A DNA stretch of 64,000 nt from Pedobacter sp. HDW13 (lineage in GTDB: Bacteria; Bacteroidota; Bacteroidia; Sphingobacteriales; Sphingobacteriaceae). Each line of letters begins with the position of its first letter. The first letter of the stretch is position 1. The notes below the pieces were generated by a model. That model was not told the origin of the DNA. It ran no database searches and worked only from the letters and a program-made list of their open reading frames with translations. A program made the translations under genes and the position numbers. The stretch lies in assembly GCF_011303555.1 (NCBI RefSeq), contig NZ_CP049868.1, positions 1,302,001 to 1,366,000 of the forward strand, written 5' to 3'. This document shows, piece by piece, positions 9,623-17,793 of the stretch.

Positions 9623-10675
9623 TTACTTAACCACCTTAATCTTCGAACCATCAGTTAAATAAGCGCTACCCGAAACAATTAAGCCTGTTGCATTTTCTAA
9701 ACCGCCACTAATTGTAATTTTGTCATTTTGGATAGCCCCTAACCGAACCTTTACTTTTTGGGCGGTTTTATTGTCATTTGTAATAAAAACATAACCCTCG
9801 TTTTCACCACCGTCTAAAAGCGCATCGTAAGGAATGGTATAACCGCTACTTGTTTTGGTTGGGATAATGGTAGCCTTACCAAATAAGCCTGCAGCAAGCC
9901 CCTGAATTTTCGAATCGCTTAAGCTTAGCTCTACACCAAAAGTTCCACTTTGCGGGTCTATACCCTCAGCCTTACGAGTTACTTTTGCATTTAATGTTTG
10001 ATTGGGTAGCGCATCGGTAGTAATGGTAGCGCCATCGCCTATTTTTAAAGCAGCCCATTGCACATCACTCAAACCAACTTTTAAAATCCATTTACTTTGT
10101 TTTGCTCCGTTTATCTGTAAAATCGGGGTTCCTGGCCCTACTACCTGACCATCGTTAGCCAATTTTTTAAGCACAAAACCACTACTGGTTGCCCTGATTT
10201 CGGAATAATTCTGATTGAATTTTACCGCATCCAATTGTTGTTTGGCCACCTGCAATGCGGTTTTGGCATTTTGCATCTGCTCTAAGGTGGCCACACTATC
10301 TTTATACAGTTTGCTTGCCCGACTGTAATCGCGTTCGGCTTTTTGGTATGATAAATTTACCTGCTGCACCTGGGCCGAAATTTCGGTCTGGTTCACAGTA
10401 GCCAGTAATTGTCCCTGGTGCACGGCATCGCCCTCTTTTACCAAAATCCGGTTAATGATGCCTCCGTTTTTAAACGAAAGAAAAGTTTCGTCGTTGGTGG
10501 TAAACTGTCCGGAAGCTGCAATGGCATGGTTGGCATCTTCAACTTTTAGTACCATTACCTGAACTGGTATGGTGTCTTGAGTACCGACATTATTGTTATC
10601 GGTTTTATGACTGCCGCAGGCACTTATTGTAAAACCTGCAGCAAGCAGGGCTGAATAAATAAATATCTTCTTCAT
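9623..10675 (-). CDS. RND efflux periplasmic adaptor (membrane fusion) lipoprotein
   Basis: A 350-residue adaptor that links the inner-membrane RND pump to the outer-membrane channel. It has a lipoprotein signal peptide with lipobox ISAC and acylated Cys20. The central region shows the HlyD/AcrA plan: a barrel-sandwich half (FLSFKNGGIINRILVKEGDAV), a coiled-coil hairpin (about residues 100-150, rich in Q, A, K and L), the second half-motif (NDGQVVGPGTPILQI), then beta-barrel and membrane-proximal domains. It sits 4 bp downstream of the tolC-like gene and 137 bp upstream of the pump. Confidence 0.93.
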   Translation of the reverse strand: MKKIFIYSALLAAGFTISACGSHKTDNNNVGTQDTIPVQVMVLKVEDANHAIAASGQFTTNDETFLSFKNGGIINRILVKEGDAVHQGQLLATVNQTEISAQVQQVNLSYQKAERDYSRASKLYKDSVATLEQMQNAKTALQVAKQQLDAVKFNQNYSEIRATSSGFVLKKLANDGQVVGPGTPILQINGAKQSKWILKVGLSDVQWAALKIGDGATITTDALPNQTLNAKVTRKAEGIDPQSGTFGVELSLSDSKIQGLAAGLFGKATIIPTKTSSGYTIPYDALLDGGENEGYVFITNDNKTAQKVKVRLGAIQNDKITISGGLENATGLIVSGSAYLTDGSKIKVVK

Positions 10676-10679
10676 AAAA

Positions 10680-12041
10680 TTAATTTATTGAATAGGTTGC
10701 GGTTTCGCGCTCAACATCGGCCATTGCCGATAAAACTTTATACCTGTTTATGTTTACTAAAAGTTGGGCTGAAGTATATTGGTTGCGGGCATCGATGGTT
10801 TCTATAAAAGAATTTGTACCTGCTCTATACCCTTTTTCGATCAGACGCTGGTAGCTTGATGCCGCCTCGAACTGCTTGAGTGAAGATTGGTAGGTTTGGT
10901 AGGCTGCCCTTAAATTATTTTGCGCTGTTTTGGCCGAAAGATTTAACTGTTGTGCTGCCAGATTGGCATTCAGCTCGGCATTTTTAAGATCGAGGTTACT
11001 TTGTTTGATTTTAAAGTTGTTACGGTTTCCGGTAAAAATCGGAATATCGAGCTGCAAACCAATCATATAGTAGCGGGTATTATCGTTAAAGTGAAAACCT
11101 TCTGATTGCGAGCCCAGGTCGACAAAACCACCCAGTTTCGGTACTGCAAACTGCCTGTTCATTTTAAGTGCAGTTTTGTTGATGTTGATCAGCTGGCCTA
11201 AAGCCTTTAATTCTTCCCTCTCACCTGTTACCGATAAATCAGCAATCAGTGCAGGAGCTTTATTCAGATCGGCCTGGTTATCAAAATTCGCATCAATCTT
11301 TTCGTTTGCATCACGATTTAAGAGGAAATTAAAATACATGCGGGCATTGATTACTTGCTGATCAGCCGCAACCAATTGTGCGTTCACATTTTCTACTTCG
11401 CTTTTCGAACGCAAAACATAGGCTGGTAAACCTTTTCCCCCATCAAGCAGTTTTTCGTTTACCCGCAAACCTTCATTCGCCAGCTGCAAACCCGATTTAT
11501 AAATATCAACTGCTTGTAAAGCATTCTGATAATTGTAATAGGCTGTTTTAATGCTCCGCACTAAATCGCGTTTGTAAATCTGCACTTCAAATTCCTGCAG
11601 AGTTACCTGTTGTGCCGATAATTGTTTATTATAACCTAAATCGGTATTAATAATCGGTACCGTTGTTCTTACTTTGGCATCGTAATAATTCTTTGGCAGG
11701 AAGTTAATGCTCTGGTTTTCCATCAAAGGAAAGTTGTTGGTGGCTGTCAATTTATTCAAGGTAGAGTAAACCGGATTTAACAGGTCGCCAAGCGGCAAGG
11801 GGATGTTACGTCCTCCATCAGCAGTAGACCAGGTGGTAGAAAAAGCAACAGTCGGAAGATATAAACTCCTGGCCGTTTTTAATGCCAGCTGAGCCTTATC
11901 TAACGAAATGTTTTTTTGTTGCAAAACGATATTGTTTTTAAACGCTTCTACTACATAAGCATCCAGCAACTGTTGGGCATTTGCGGTTGAGGCTAAAACC
12001 GTAACCGAGAAAAACAACAAACCAAATAACTTCGTTCTCAT
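10680..12041 (-). CDS. TolC-family outer-membrane efflux channel
   Basis: A 453-residue secreted protein with a signal peptide (cleavage after STANA, about residue 22). Two homologous halves rich in long alpha-helical, Gln/Asn/Ala-rich segments (for example LQEFEVQIYKRDLVRSIKTA and LNLSAKTAQNNLRAAYQTYQ) fit the TolC/OEP fold. It is the first structural gene after tetR. The start codon ATG at 12039-12041 lies inside the second copy of the operon's 18-bp dyad motif, so repressor binding here would overlap the translation start region. Confidence 0.93.
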   Translation of the reverse strand: MRTKLFGLLFFSVTVLASTANAQQLLDAYVVEAFKNNIVLQQKNISLDKAQLALKTARSLYLPTVAFSTTWSTADGGRNIPLPLGDLLNPVYSTLNKLTATNNFPLMENQSINFLPKNYYDAKVRTTVPIINTDLGYNKQLSAQQVTLQEFEVQIYKRDLVRSIKTAYYNYQNALQAVDIYKSGLQLANEGLRVNEKLLDGGKGLPAYVLRSKSEVENVNAQLVAADQQVINARMYFNFLLNRDANEKIDANFDNQADLNKAPALIADLSVTGEREELKALGQLININKTALKMNRQFAVPKLGGFVDLGSQSEGFHFNDNTRYYMIGLQLDIPIFTGNRNNFKIKQSNLDLKNAELNANLAAQQLNLSAKTAQNNLRAAYQTYQSSLKQFEAASSYQRLIEKGYRAGTNSFIETIDARNQYTSAQLLVNINRYKVLSAMADVERETATYSIN

Positions 12042-12056
12042 AATTAACAGTGTTAA
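12039..12056 (-). promoter_or_regulatory. Putative TetR-type operator, copy 2, overlapping the tolC start
   Basis: On the minus strand the site reads TTAACACTGTTAATTATG, and its last three bases are the tolC start codon. The core TTAACA-n-TGTTAA is a perfect 6-bp dyad around one central base. It matches copy 1 in the tetR promoter at 17 of 18 positions, differing only at the central base of the dyad. The function as operator is inferred. Confidence 0.6.
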
Positions 12057-12063
12057 CTTAATG

Positions 12064-12702
12064 TTATTTTAAACTATTCAACATGGCAATAAAGCCATCA
12101 AAAGTTTTCTCCAGCCAATCGCCTTCCTCCAACATATGCGCTTTAGTTGTAGCCATGTGATCAAGATGTCCCTGCAATTTTAAACTGCATAAGCCATGCA
12201 TTAACGACCATATATTAAGCGCAAAAGTGGTGGTATCGAAACTGGTAAAGTAGCCCGCAGCTTTGCATTGATCAACCGTCATAATTAAAGCTGTAAATGC
12301 CTGCTCACCCTCTTCCCATTCTTCATCGTGGCAGTGCGCCTTAACAAATTCGATGGGTTCTTTCATGATAAACATAAGCTCATAAAAGTCGGGGTTATTT
12401 AAAGCAAAGCTCATATAAACGCGCCCCATAGCTTTTAAACGCTCAAAAGGCTCACTCACATGTTGCAAAACCACAAACTGTGAACCCAACAATATAAAGC
12501 CCTCCTGATGCAAAGCATACATAATATCTGCCTTGTCTTTATAGTATAGGTAAATCGTAGTCGGACTAAATTCTATTTTCTCCGCAATCTTCCTGATTGA
12601 TGTAGCCTCATAGCCATCCTTTAAAAAAAGTTCCTTCGCCGCATCCAAAATCCGCTGACGTAAATCTTCCTTATGCTTCTCTTTACGCTCTTTTATTCCC
12701 AT
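12064..12702 (-). CDS. TetR/AcrR-family transcriptional repressor
   Basis: A 212-residue DNA-binding regulator. The N-terminal helix-turn-helix (about residues 15-60) contains the classic TetR signature: RILDAAKELFLKDGYEATSIRKIAEK followed in the recognition helix by SPTTIYLYYKDKADI, given here in two parts. The C-terminal two-thirds is a helical ligand-binding and dimerisation domain of ordinary length. It is the first gene of the efflux operon, 22 bp before tolC, and very likely controls it and itself through the two dyad motifs at 12730-12744 and 12044-12056. The inducer is unknown. Confidence 0.92.
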   Translation of the reverse strand: MGIKERKEKHKEDLRQRILDAAKELFLKDGYEATSIRKIAEKIEFSPTTIYLYYKDKADIMYALHQEGFILLGSQFVVLQHVSEPFERLKAMGRVYMSFALNNPDFYELMFIMKEPIEFVKAHCHDEEWEEGEQAFTALIMTVDQCKAAGYFTSFDTTTFALNIWSLMHGLCSLKLQGHLDHMATTKAHMLEEGDWLEKTFDGFIAMLNSLK

Positions 12703-12721
12703 GACAAAAACAATTACACCG

Positions 12722-12729
12722 CAAACATA
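12722..12729 (-). promoter_or_regulatory. Predicted -7 box of the tetR-efflux operon
   Basis: The minus strand reads TATGTTTG, a perfect match to the Bacteroidota -7 consensus TAnnTTTG, 20 bp before the tetR start codon. The expected -33 element is weak (ATTT). The dyad operator abuts the box on its upstream side, filling the promoter spacer. Confidence 0.55.
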
Positions 12730-12744
12730 ATTAACACTGTTAAT
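12726..12744 (-). promoter_or_regulatory. Putative TetR-type operator, copy 1, in the tetR promoter
   Basis: The perfect dyad ATTAACA-n-TGTTAAT (12730-12744) extends on the minus strand into TTATG, giving the same 18-base motif as at the tolC start. It lies in the spacer of the predicted promoter, where a bound repressor would block RNA polymerase. Confidence 0.65.
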
Positions 12745-12931
12745 AAAATGAAATTATTTTAGAAAAATTTTTATTCGTGATACTGTTATTAAGAATTTAA
12801 CCGAAAGAAAGTTAGATACACATTAGTCCCATACTGTTTATTAATGAATCAATACCTGGGATTAGCGCATTAGCCAAATTTTAACCAAAACTATTTTAAA
12901 ATTACCCCTCCCCTCAAGTCCGTAACTTCAC

Positions 12932-12945
12932 ACAAACGTTTGCTC
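12932..12945 (+). promoter_or_regulatory. Palindrome-containing motif shared with the glycosidase-like promoter region
   Basis: The 14-base word ACAAACGTTTGCTC includes the 10-bp palindrome CAAACGTTTG. The identical 14 bases occur at 52502-52515 upstream of the secreted glycosidase-like gene. Here it lies 75 bp before pruA and about 45 bp upstream of its -7 box. It resembles a LacI-type half-site arrangement; function is inferred. Confidence 0.35.
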
Positions 12946-12969
12946 TATTTTCTTTACAGAATAATAGAA

Positions 12970-12997
12970 TTGGCTATGTTAAAAAGCACTATCTTTG
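12970..12997 (+). promoter_or_regulatory. Predicted promoter of pruA
   Basis: A TTGG -33-like element (12970-12973) and a perfect -7 box TATCTTTG (12990-12997) are separated by 16 bp, as expected for the primary sigma factor of Bacteroidota. The pruA start codon follows 22 bp after the box. Confidence 0.65.
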
Positions 12998-13019
12998 CCC
13001 AACTCATAAAAAATACATT

Positions 13020-14654
13020 ATGCTTAAAGGATTTTTTAACGTACCTACCCCGGTAAACGAACCTATTTTAAACTACGGACCAGGCAGCAAAGAACGTGCT
13101 TTATTAAAAGAAGCATTGGCCGAAGCCCGCGCACACCAACAAGACATTCCAATGTATATTGGCGGTAAACAAGTTCATACTACCAAAAAAGGTAAAGTTG
13201 TTCCACCACACGATCACCAACATATTTTAGCGCAATACAGCATTGGCGATAAAACCCATATTGCACAAGCTATTGATGCGGCTTTAGCTGCAAAACAAGA
13301 CTGGGAAAACCTGTCTTGGGAGCATAGAGCAGCAATCTTTTTAAAAGCTGCCGATTTAATTGCTGGTAAATACCGTTATAAATTAAATGCAGCAACCATG
13401 CTTGGCCAAAGCAAAAATGCTTATCAGGCTGAGATTGATGCAGCTTGCGAGCTGATTGATTTCTTACGTTTTAACGTAAGTTACATGGTTGATATTTACA
13501 AACAACAGCCTCCTGTTTCACCGCGCGGAAGCTGGAACCGTGTAGAACAACGTCCTTTAGAAGGTTTTGTATTTGCCCTTACGCCTTTCAACTTTACTGC
13601 CATTGCAGCAAACTTACCTGCTTCTGCAGCTATGATGGGTAATGTGGTAGTTTGGAAACCTGCCGATACGCAAGTATATGCAGCGAACCTGTTAATGGAA
13701 ATCTTCCGCGAAGCAGGTTTACCTGATGGCGTTGTAAACTTAGTTTATGCCGACGGACCAGAAACAGGTGATGTAATTTTTAACCACCCTGATTTTGCAG
13801 GTATCCACTTTACAGGCTCTACTAAAGTATTTCAGGAAATCTGGAAAACCATTGGTACCAATATCCATAAATACAGATCTTACCCACGCATTGTAGGCGA
13901 AACTGGTGGTAAAGATTTTATCCTGGTTCACCCATCTGCACAGACCAAAGTAGCCAGTACAGCTATTGTACGTGGTGCTTTCGAATATCAAGGACAAAAA
14001 TGTTCAGCAGCTAGCCGTGTGTACATTGCAAAAAGCCTTTGGCCTGAAATTAAAGAACAAATGTTAGCTGATCTAGATACATTTAAAATGGGCGGCACCG
14101 AAGATTTCACCAACTTTATTAACGCGGTAATTGATGAGCGCTCGTTTGATAAACTGGCTAAATACATCGATCAGGCTAAAAAAGATAAAGGTGTTGAAAT
14201 TATTGCAGGCGGTAATTACGATAAGAGCAAAGGTTATTTTGTTGAGCCAACTGTTTTGGTGGTTGACGATCCGAAATATACCACCATGTGCGAAGAATTA
14301 TTTGGCCCGGTTTTAACTGTTTACATTTATGCTGATCAGGATTTCGATTCGATATTAGAAGTAATTGATACAACTTCACCATACGCCTTAACGGGAGCAT
14401 TAATTGCACAAGACCGTTATGCTATTGAAAAAGCAAGCCATGCGTTACGTAACTCAGCTGGTAACTTCTACATTAACGATAAATGTACAGGTGCAGTTGT
14501 TGGTCAGCAGCCATTTGGCGGCGCTAGAGGTTCGGGTACAAACGATAAAGCGGGATCGATGATCAATTTATTGCGTTGGGTTTCTCCACGTACCATTAAA
14601 GAGGTTTTCGAATCTCCAACTGATTACCGTTACCCATTCTTAGCTGAAGATTAA
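13020..14654 (+). CDS. pruA: L-glutamate gamma-semialdehyde dehydrogenase (P5C dehydrogenase)
   Basis: A 544-residue NAD-dependent aldehyde dehydrogenase that oxidises glutamate-gamma-semialdehyde (from proline via pyrroline-5-carboxylate) to glutamate. The catalytic Cys328 lies in EYQGQKCSAASRVY and the general base Glu294 in VGETGGKDF; the NAD-binding FTGSTKVF is also present. The N-terminal MLKGFFNVPTPVNEPILNY and the overall length match the eukaryote-like single-domain P5C dehydrogenase group rather than bifunctional PutA. It is monocistronic, with its own predicted promoter and terminator; no proline dehydrogenase is adjacent. Confidence 0.95.
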   Translation: MLKGFFNVPTPVNEPILNYGPGSKERALLKEALAEARAHQQDIPMYIGGKQVHTTKKGKVVPPHDHQHILAQYSIGDKTHIAQAIDAALAAKQDWENLSWEHRAAIFLKAADLIAGKYRYKLNAATMLGQSKNAYQAEIDAACELIDFLRFNVSYMVDIYKQQPPVSPRGSWNRVEQRPLEGFVFALTPFNFTAIAANLPASAAMMGNVVVWKPADTQVYAANLLMEIFREAGLPDGVVNLVYADGPETGDVIFNHPDFAGIHFTGSTKVFQEIWKTIGTNIHKYRSYPRIVGETGGKDFILVHPSAQTKVASTAIVRGAFEYQGQKCSAASRVYIAKSLWPEIKEQMLADLDTFKMGGTEDFTNFINAVIDERSFDKLAKYIDQAKKDKGVEIIAGGNYDKSKGYFVEPTVLVVDDPKYTTMCEELFGPVLTVYIYADQDFDSILEVIDTTSPYALTGALIAQDRYAIEKASHALRNSAGNFYINDKCTGAVVGQQPFGGARGSGTNDKAGSMINLLRWVSPRTIKEVFESPTDYRYPFLAED

Positions 14655-14674
14655 TAAAGTAGAAACACTATATC

Positions 14675-14703
14675 AAAACCTCCGGAAACACTGGAGGTTT
14701 TTC
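14675..14703 (+). terminator. Intrinsic terminator of pruA
   Basis: A 9-bp stem (AAAACCTCC with GGAGGTTTT) closed by a short loop is followed by T residues, 20 bp after the pruA stop codon. Confidence 0.85.
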
Positions 14704-14749
14704 TTTTAAGAGCTATCTACAGCTAAAACAAAGGTATCCATTCGAATCG

Positions 14750-14800
14750 TCACCCTGATCCGATAGTTATCGGATTTCCGCCCGGTCGGTCGAACGGGTA
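14750..14800. repeat. Palindromic intergenic repeat
   Basis: Contains a perfect 8-bp dyad ATCCGATA/TATCGGAT (14758-14775) followed by a CCCG...CGGG hairpin (14781-14798). The composition is more GC-rich than the surroundings and resembles the REP-like dispersed repeats seen elsewhere in this window. Confidence 0.5.
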
Positions 14801-14828
14801 TTTTAGGATCTCTCACTCAAAAGCCAAA

Positions 14829-15590
14829 TCAAATCACCTTATTGTTTACCGCATAAGAAAGCGCCTCAACAATATTACTAACCCCAAAATTTTGGAATAT
14901 TTTTCGTCGGTAGTACTTTACAGTATCCGGAGAAACAAATATCTTATCAGCAATCTGACTAATAGTTAAACCCTGCGCGTACAAACGCAAAACCTCCAGC
15001 TCGCGCTCGGATAACTGCGGCTTTACTTGCTTTTGCCACAAGTGCCTGGTTAAGTCGAGCTCCCAAATCTGATCGGAACCATGTCTATGAATAGCTGCAT
15101 TTCCTGCCGTTTTATTGGCCGAAATAGATACCACACAAATGGCTTTCCACATCTTCCCTTCTGAATTAAGAAACAATGGAGTAAGCTTATGGTTTATCAA
15201 GGTAGCTTTTCCACCCTTGTTAAGCAAATGAAAATCGTAGGTAATGCTGTATAATTTTTTCTCGTTAAGGGGTAGTTTCTCAAAAAAATTGAATCCGCTT
15301 TCGTTAATCAAATCCAACAACTGCAGATCCTTTTCAGGCACGTTATTAAAGTAAAACCCATACCCTAACGTCATTACTTCAGCTACCGTATGACCACATA
15401 GAAAAAGAGGGTTACTCGATACATATTCGAATTTCATTTCGGCATAATCGATAACATACACGCTTTGATAGGTTAATTTTTCGAAAGCGCTTATCGCTTC
15501 CAGATAATTATCCAGCTGAAGTATATCTTCGGAAGTTACGTTTTCTATTTTGTTTTTGGTAAGTAACCCTGTGTGGTTATCGGCTTTCAT
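14829..15590 (-). CDS. LuxR-type transcriptional regulator with a PAS-like sensor domain
   Basis: A 253-residue regulator. Residues about 35-170 look like a PAS-type fold (YVIDYAEMKFEYVSSNPLFL, then GYGFYFNNVPEKD), and the C-terminal 65 residues form a GerE helix-turn-helix (LSERELEVLRLYAQGLTISQ then SPDTVKYYRRKIFQNFGV). It has no receiver domain, so it is not a classic response regulator; it probably senses a ligand directly. A predicted promoter with a dyad at 15613-15626 suggests autoregulation. It is divergent from the small membrane-protein pair. Target genes are unknown. Confidence 0.8.
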   Translation of the reverse strand: MKADNHTGLLTKNKIENVTSEDILQLDNYLEAISAFEKLTYQSVYVIDYAEMKFEYVSSNPLFLCGHTVAEVMTLGYGFYFNNVPEKDLQLLDLINESGFNFFEKLPLNEKKLYSITYDFHLLNKGGKATLINHKLTPLFLNSEGKMWKAICVVSISANKTAGNAAIHRHGSDQIWELDLTRHLWQKQVKPQLSERELEVLRLYAQGLTISQIADKIFVSPDTVKYYRRKIFQNFGVSNIVEALSYAVNNKVI

Positions 15591-15606
15591 GGCACTACTA
15601 AAATAG

Positions 15607-15634
15607 CAAAATTACACTAAAGTGTAGCCGCCAA
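15607..15634 (-). promoter_or_regulatory. Predicted promoter with dyad, LuxR-type gene
   Basis: On the minus strand TTGG (15631-15634) and TAATTTTG (15607-15614) are spaced by 16 bp, the same geometry as at pruA. A 14-bp dyad TACACT-AA-AGTGTA (15613-15626) lies in the spacer, an apt position for an autoregulatory operator. Confidence 0.55.
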
Positions 15635-15677
15635 TCAGATTACATTTCTGAATTTTGTTGTTAAGCACAAAATCATT

Positions 15678-15932
15678 ATGGCAGCAGAACAACTATCTAA
15701 ACTAGACTTCTCCGAATTAAACAAAAACAAAGCAAAATTGAAGGCGGTAATCATTGCAGGTGCAATTGTTTGGCTGTTGCTAGTGTTCGCCGTAATTTAC
15801 CTGTTCATATTTAAATCGAAATCAGCTATTCCATTTGTGGCAATTCTGATTGCAGTACCCATCACATTTTTACCAGCAATTAACAGCCTGGTTGAAGTGA
15901 ATAAAGAAATAAAATCGCGCAATCAAAATTAA
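15678..15932 (+). CDS. Small two-helix membrane protein
   Basis: An 84-residue protein of unknown function. A short hydrophilic N-terminus (residues 1-22) is followed by two transmembrane segments (about 23-47 and 52-70) and a charged tail. It lies directly against the DUF3667 gene, with its stop codon 3 bp before that gene's first ATG, so the two are almost certainly co-expressed. Confidence 0.7.
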   Translation: MAAEQLSKLDFSELNKNKAKLKAVIIAGAIVWLLLVFAVIYLFIFKSKSAIPFVAILIAVPITFLPAINSLVEVNKEIKSRNQN

Positions 15933-15935
15933 TTG

Positions 15936-16661
15936 ATGATGACGGCGATCTGTAACAGCTGCAACCAGGATATTCCTGAAAACTACTGCACCAAATGTGG
16001 TGAGCCGGCCAAACTTAAAAGAATTGACTGGCATTATATCCAGCATGAAATAGAGCACATTCTACACCTAGAGAAGGGGATACTTTATACGGTTAAAGAA
16101 TTATTAATCAGGCCAGGGCAAACTATCCACAATTTCATATCCAATGACAGAAGCAGACTGGTAAAACCGATTGTATTTGTTGTTGTAACCTCTTTAATTT
16201 ATACGATAATTAATCACTTTTTCCATATTGAGGAAGGTTACTTTAATTTTGATAAAACCAAAACTGCAGCCATAAACCCGATTAATGAATGGGTTCAGAG
16301 CCACTATGGTTATGCCAATATTCTTATAGGCGTATTTTCGGCATTATGGCTGAAACTCTTCTTCAGGAAATATGATTATAATTTCTTCGAGTTACTGATT
16401 CTTTTGTGCTTTCTACAAGGAATGGGCATGCTCATTTTTGCTTTTTTTGCCATAATTGAAGGACTCATCCATATTCATCTTATGAAATATTCGGGGATGC
16501 TTTTTATGGTCTACTTCACCTGGGCTGTGGGGCAGTTTTTTGAAAAAGGTAAATACATCAATTACCTGAAAGCTTTGGGCGGTTATATTCTGGGAGTAAT
16601 TACTTTTACGGGTTGTACAATATTGTTAGGATTACTGATATACGTTGTTTTCAAACATTAA
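15936..16661 (+). CDS. DUF3667 membrane protein with N-terminal zinc ribbon
   Basis: A 241-residue protein. The N-terminus has a C-x2-C...C-x2-C zinc-ribbon pattern (CNSCNQDIPENYCTKCGEP), then the DUF3667 hallmark HYIQHEIEHILHLEKGILYT and RPGQTIHNFI...DRSRLVKPI, and four to five transmembrane helices. I choose ATG 15936; a TTG at 15933 and ATG 15939 are alternatives. The family is common in Bacteroidota; function is unknown. Confidence 0.82.
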   Translation: MMTAICNSCNQDIPENYCTKCGEPAKLKRIDWHYIQHEIEHILHLEKGILYTVKELLIRPGQTIHNFISNDRSRLVKPIVFVVVTSLIYTIINHFFHIEEGYFNFDKTKTAAINPINEWVQSHYGYANILIGVFSALWLKLFFRKYDYNFFELLILLCFLQGMGMLIFAFFAIIEGLIHIHLMKYSGMLFMVYFTWAVGQFFEKGKYINYLKALGGYILGVITFTGCTILLGLLIYVVFKH

Positions 16662-16818
16662 TCCGGCTTCCTGGTCATGAAGATAGTTTAAGCAGTAAAA
16701 CTACCTGTTGCTACACGCAAATAGCATTTCCTCGATATTAAGCTCAATCTTTCAAATCAGGAAGATAAAACCAATCTGTTTTTGCAGTGTTTTAATATAA
16801 ACAGTTCAGCTACAGATC

Positions 16819-17079
16819 ATGGAAAACAAAAAAGAAAACAACGAAAATCTCGGCAATAAAAACATCGAAAACAATGCTGACAAAAGCAATATGCCCGATC
16901 AACAGGTGCCGCGCCACCGCAGCAATGATAAAGAGAAAAAGAATACTGTAGAAACCGAAGCAGGTAACCTGGGCCGCAATTTCGGAATGGGAGATTTTGG
17001 TTCGGAAGAAGCCAGGACTGATGCTGAAAAGGGCAATAAGGGAGATGCAGGCAATATGCCCACCGGTACAAAAAAATAA
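16819..17079 (+). CDS. Small, highly charged hydrophilic protein
   Basis: An 86-residue product rich in Asn, Lys, Glu and Gly (starts MENKKENNENLGNKN, ends GNMPTGTKK), without hydrophobic segments, probably disordered and cytosolic. A strong terminator overlaps its stop codon, which supports real expression on this strand; the opposite frames are Phe/Cys-rich shadows. No family recognised; composition recalls stress- or desiccation-related hydrophilins, but that is speculation. Confidence 0.55.
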   Translation: MENKKENNENLGNKNIENNADKSNMPDQQVPRHRSNDKEKKNTVETEAGNLGRNFGMGDFGSEEARTDAEKGNKGDAGNMPTGTKK

Positions 17080-17104
17080 AGCCCGGATAAATCCGGGCTT
17101 TGCT
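17078..17104 (+). terminator. Intrinsic terminator after the hydrophilic protein gene
   Basis: An 11-bp dyad (AAAGCCCGGAT with ATCCGGGCTTT) starts on the stop codon of the preceding gene. Confidence 0.75.
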
Positions 17105-17111
17105 AACAACT

Positions 17112-17134
17112 AAAAAAGAACATCTAAAGATGTT
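17112..17134 (-). terminator. Intrinsic terminator of the carbonic anhydrase-SulP operon
   Basis: On the minus strand a 6-bp stem (AACATC with GATGTT, 17119-17134) is followed by a T run (17112-17117), immediately after the carbonic anhydrase stop codon. Confidence 0.65.
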
Positions 17135-17791
17135 TTAACTTACTTTAAAAGCAGCAGAAACATCATCAAGACCTGTACTTGTTACTTTAAGATCTTTAAT
17201 CAGTCCTGTTTTTAAACTATATACCCAGGCATGAACCGCCAATTCCTGGCCATTTGCCCAAGCACTTTGTACAATAGAAGTATGCATTACATTCGATGCA
17301 CCTTCAATAGCATTTAATTCAACCAAACGATCAAAACGCTGATCCTCATCTTTAATGGTAGCCATTTCGCGTTCGTGTGTACGATATACATCGCGGATAT
17401 TCCTTAACCAGTTATCGATAATACCAACTTGTTTGTTGCCCAAAGCAGCCTTAACACCACCGCAACCATAATGACCGCAAACAATTACATGTTTAACTTT
17501 TAAAACATTAACCGAATAATCCAATACCGATAATAAATTCATATCGGTATGAACCACCACATTGGCGATGTTGCGGTGTACGAATACATCACCCGGTTTA
17601 GTATTTGTAATTTGATTTGCAGGTACGCGACTGTCCGAACAGCCAATCCATAATACCGGCGGGCTCTGTCCAGCTGAAAGTTTATCGAAAAAAGCAGGGT
17701 CGTTATCGATCATATCTTTAACCCAGTCTCTATTGCCTTGCAACAGGCTATCGTATGTTATATCTTTTGTTTCAATTGTTTTTGCACACAT
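17135..17791 (-). CDS. can: Beta-class carbonic anhydrase
   Basis: A 218-residue cytosolic zinc enzyme that interconverts CO2 and bicarbonate. Zinc ligands Cys51, His107 and Cys110 are present (GCSDSRVPANQ and CGHYGCGG), together with the Asp53-Arg55 dyad. Length and motifs match bacterial beta carbonic anhydrases. It follows the SulP transporter gene by 2 bp, so the pair probably works in uptake and hydration balance of bicarbonate. A terminator follows at once. Confidence 0.95.
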   Translation of the reverse strand: MCAKTIETKDITYDSLLQGNRDWVKDMIDNDPAFFDKLSAGQSPPVLWIGCSDSRVPANQITNTKPGDVFVHRNIANVVVHTDMNLLSVLDYSVNVLKVKHVIVCGHYGCGGVKAALGNKQVGIIDNWLRNIRDVYRTHEREMATIKDEDQRFDRLVELNAIEGASNVMHTSIVQSAWANGQELAVHAWVYSLKTGLIKDLKVTSTGLDDVSAAFKVS

Positions 17792-17793
17792 AA

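Noticed and set aside
16810..17109. Two minus-strand frames opposite the small hydrophilic protein gene
   Set aside because: Phe/Cys-rich composition without any motif; the plus-strand gene ends in a terminator and has a coherent hydrophilic product.
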